Positions 5,313-5,473 of a stretch of DNA of 5,473 nucleotides are shown piece after piece. A model generated the notes under the pieces. The model had not been told where the DNA came from. It made no database searches and saw nothing but the letters and a program-made list of their open reading frames with translations. How positions within the stretch are numbered: position 1 is the stretch's first letter; every line of letters begins with the position of its first letter. The position numbers and the translations under genes were made by a program. The DNA is taken from NCBI GenBank assembly GCA_026014515.1, contig JAOZIG010000397.1, positions 1-5,473 of the forward strand. Direction: 5' to 3'. The stretch is from Candidatus Bathyarchaeota archaeon. Lineage in GTDB: Archaea; Thermoproteota; Bathyarchaeia; TCS64.

Positions 5313-5473
5313 TTAGTCTCTGATTCCTTCAAGAACGCTGATGGCGTTCCATATTCTGGTGCGGCTATACATGGGCATGTTGGGGTCTTGGCTGATCTCT
5401 TCAAGAACACTGATGCTGTTGGCAGCTCTCGCCGCTATGCTTAGACTGGGGTCGTCAAGCATATCAGCTGCAC
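5313..5473 (-). CDS. UPF0147 family protein, C-terminal 52 residues, cut by window edge
   Basis: The reading frame enters from the right edge (first full codon at 5471) and ends at a TAA (5315-5313). It is too short for most ORF lists. The visible residues include DDPSLSIAARAANSISVLEE, then QDPNMPMYSRTRIWNAIS and the ending VLEGIRD. The pairing of AxRAA-x-SI-x-LEEI with DPNMP and an IWN-x-x-S-x-LE ending is characteristic of UPF0147, small (about 80-100 residues) all-helical archaeal proteins of unknown function, so roughly half the protein is present. Two helices repeat the motif N(S/A)ISVLE(E/G)I 24 residues apart, also visible in the DNA. The gene points the same way as the two membrane protein genes but is separated from them by 148 bases with its own T-rich tract, so a shared operon is unlikely. 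Confidence 0.85.
   Translation of the reverse strand, partial: AADMLDDPSLSIAARAANSISVLEEISQDPNMPMYSRTRIWNAISVLEGIRD
5320..5420 (-). repeat. Imperfect 29-base repeat, period 72, inside the UPF0147 gene
   Basis: Positions 5320-5348 and 5392-5420 match at 24 of 29 bases by my count and keep reading frame at a spacing of 72 bases (24 codons). Both encode N(S/A)ISVLE(E/G)I, so the repeat reflects two similar helices of the encoded protein. Confidence 0.75.

Noticed and set aside
1..5473. Defence system, CRISPR array, transposon or phage island
   Set aside because: No regularly spaced repeats, transposase, integrase, nuclease or toxin-antitoxin motifs are visible; base composition looks even and most genes are housekeeping.

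Overview
The window is a compact, gene-dense stretch of archaeal chromosome. The archaeal origin is supported by a UPF0147 protein (a family known from archaea) at the right edge, by TATA-like boxes about 28-31 bases upstream of start codons (leaderless or near-leaderless transcripts), by T-rich termination tracts, and by TTG starts. I cannot name the lineage; an uncultured thermoproteote-side group such as Bathyarchaeia is only a guess.

Layout from left to right: (1) minus-strand PLP-dependent cysteine synthase-family gene, N-terminal 178 residues, running off the left edge; (2) minus-strand sufS, a SufS-type cysteine desulfurase; (3) minus-strand glmS, glutamine:fructose-6-phosphate aminotransferase; (4) a 110-120 base divergent intergenic region; (5) plus-strand family 2 glycosyltransferase, the only plus-strand gene; (6) and (7) two small minus-strand integral membrane proteins of unknown function (60 and 107 residues), the first overlapping the glycosyltransferase tail-to-tail by four bases; (8) a 148-base non-coding gap; (9) the C-terminal 52 residues of a minus-strand UPF0147 protein at the right edge.

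The three left genes run in the same direction with gaps of about 45 bases. SufS and the cysteine synthase homologue are the use and the likely synthesis sides of cysteine sulfur metabolism. GlmS makes glucosamine-6-phosphate, the entry to UDP-GlcNAc, and shares a divergent promoter region with a glycosyltransferase that could build surface glycans. This functional link is inferred from position only. A possible terminator hairpin between glmS and sufS, and a TATA-like box in front of the cysteine synthase gene, suggest the three may not form one simple operon.

The window is mostly ordinary housekeeping. The points most worth a second look are the TTG start of glmS, which is the start that puts the catalytic cysteine at position 2; the two unassigned small membrane proteins; the atypical motifs in the cysteine synthase homologue; and the DNA-level internal repeat in the UPF0147 gene. 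I found no mobile element, CRISPR array, tRNA or rRNA.
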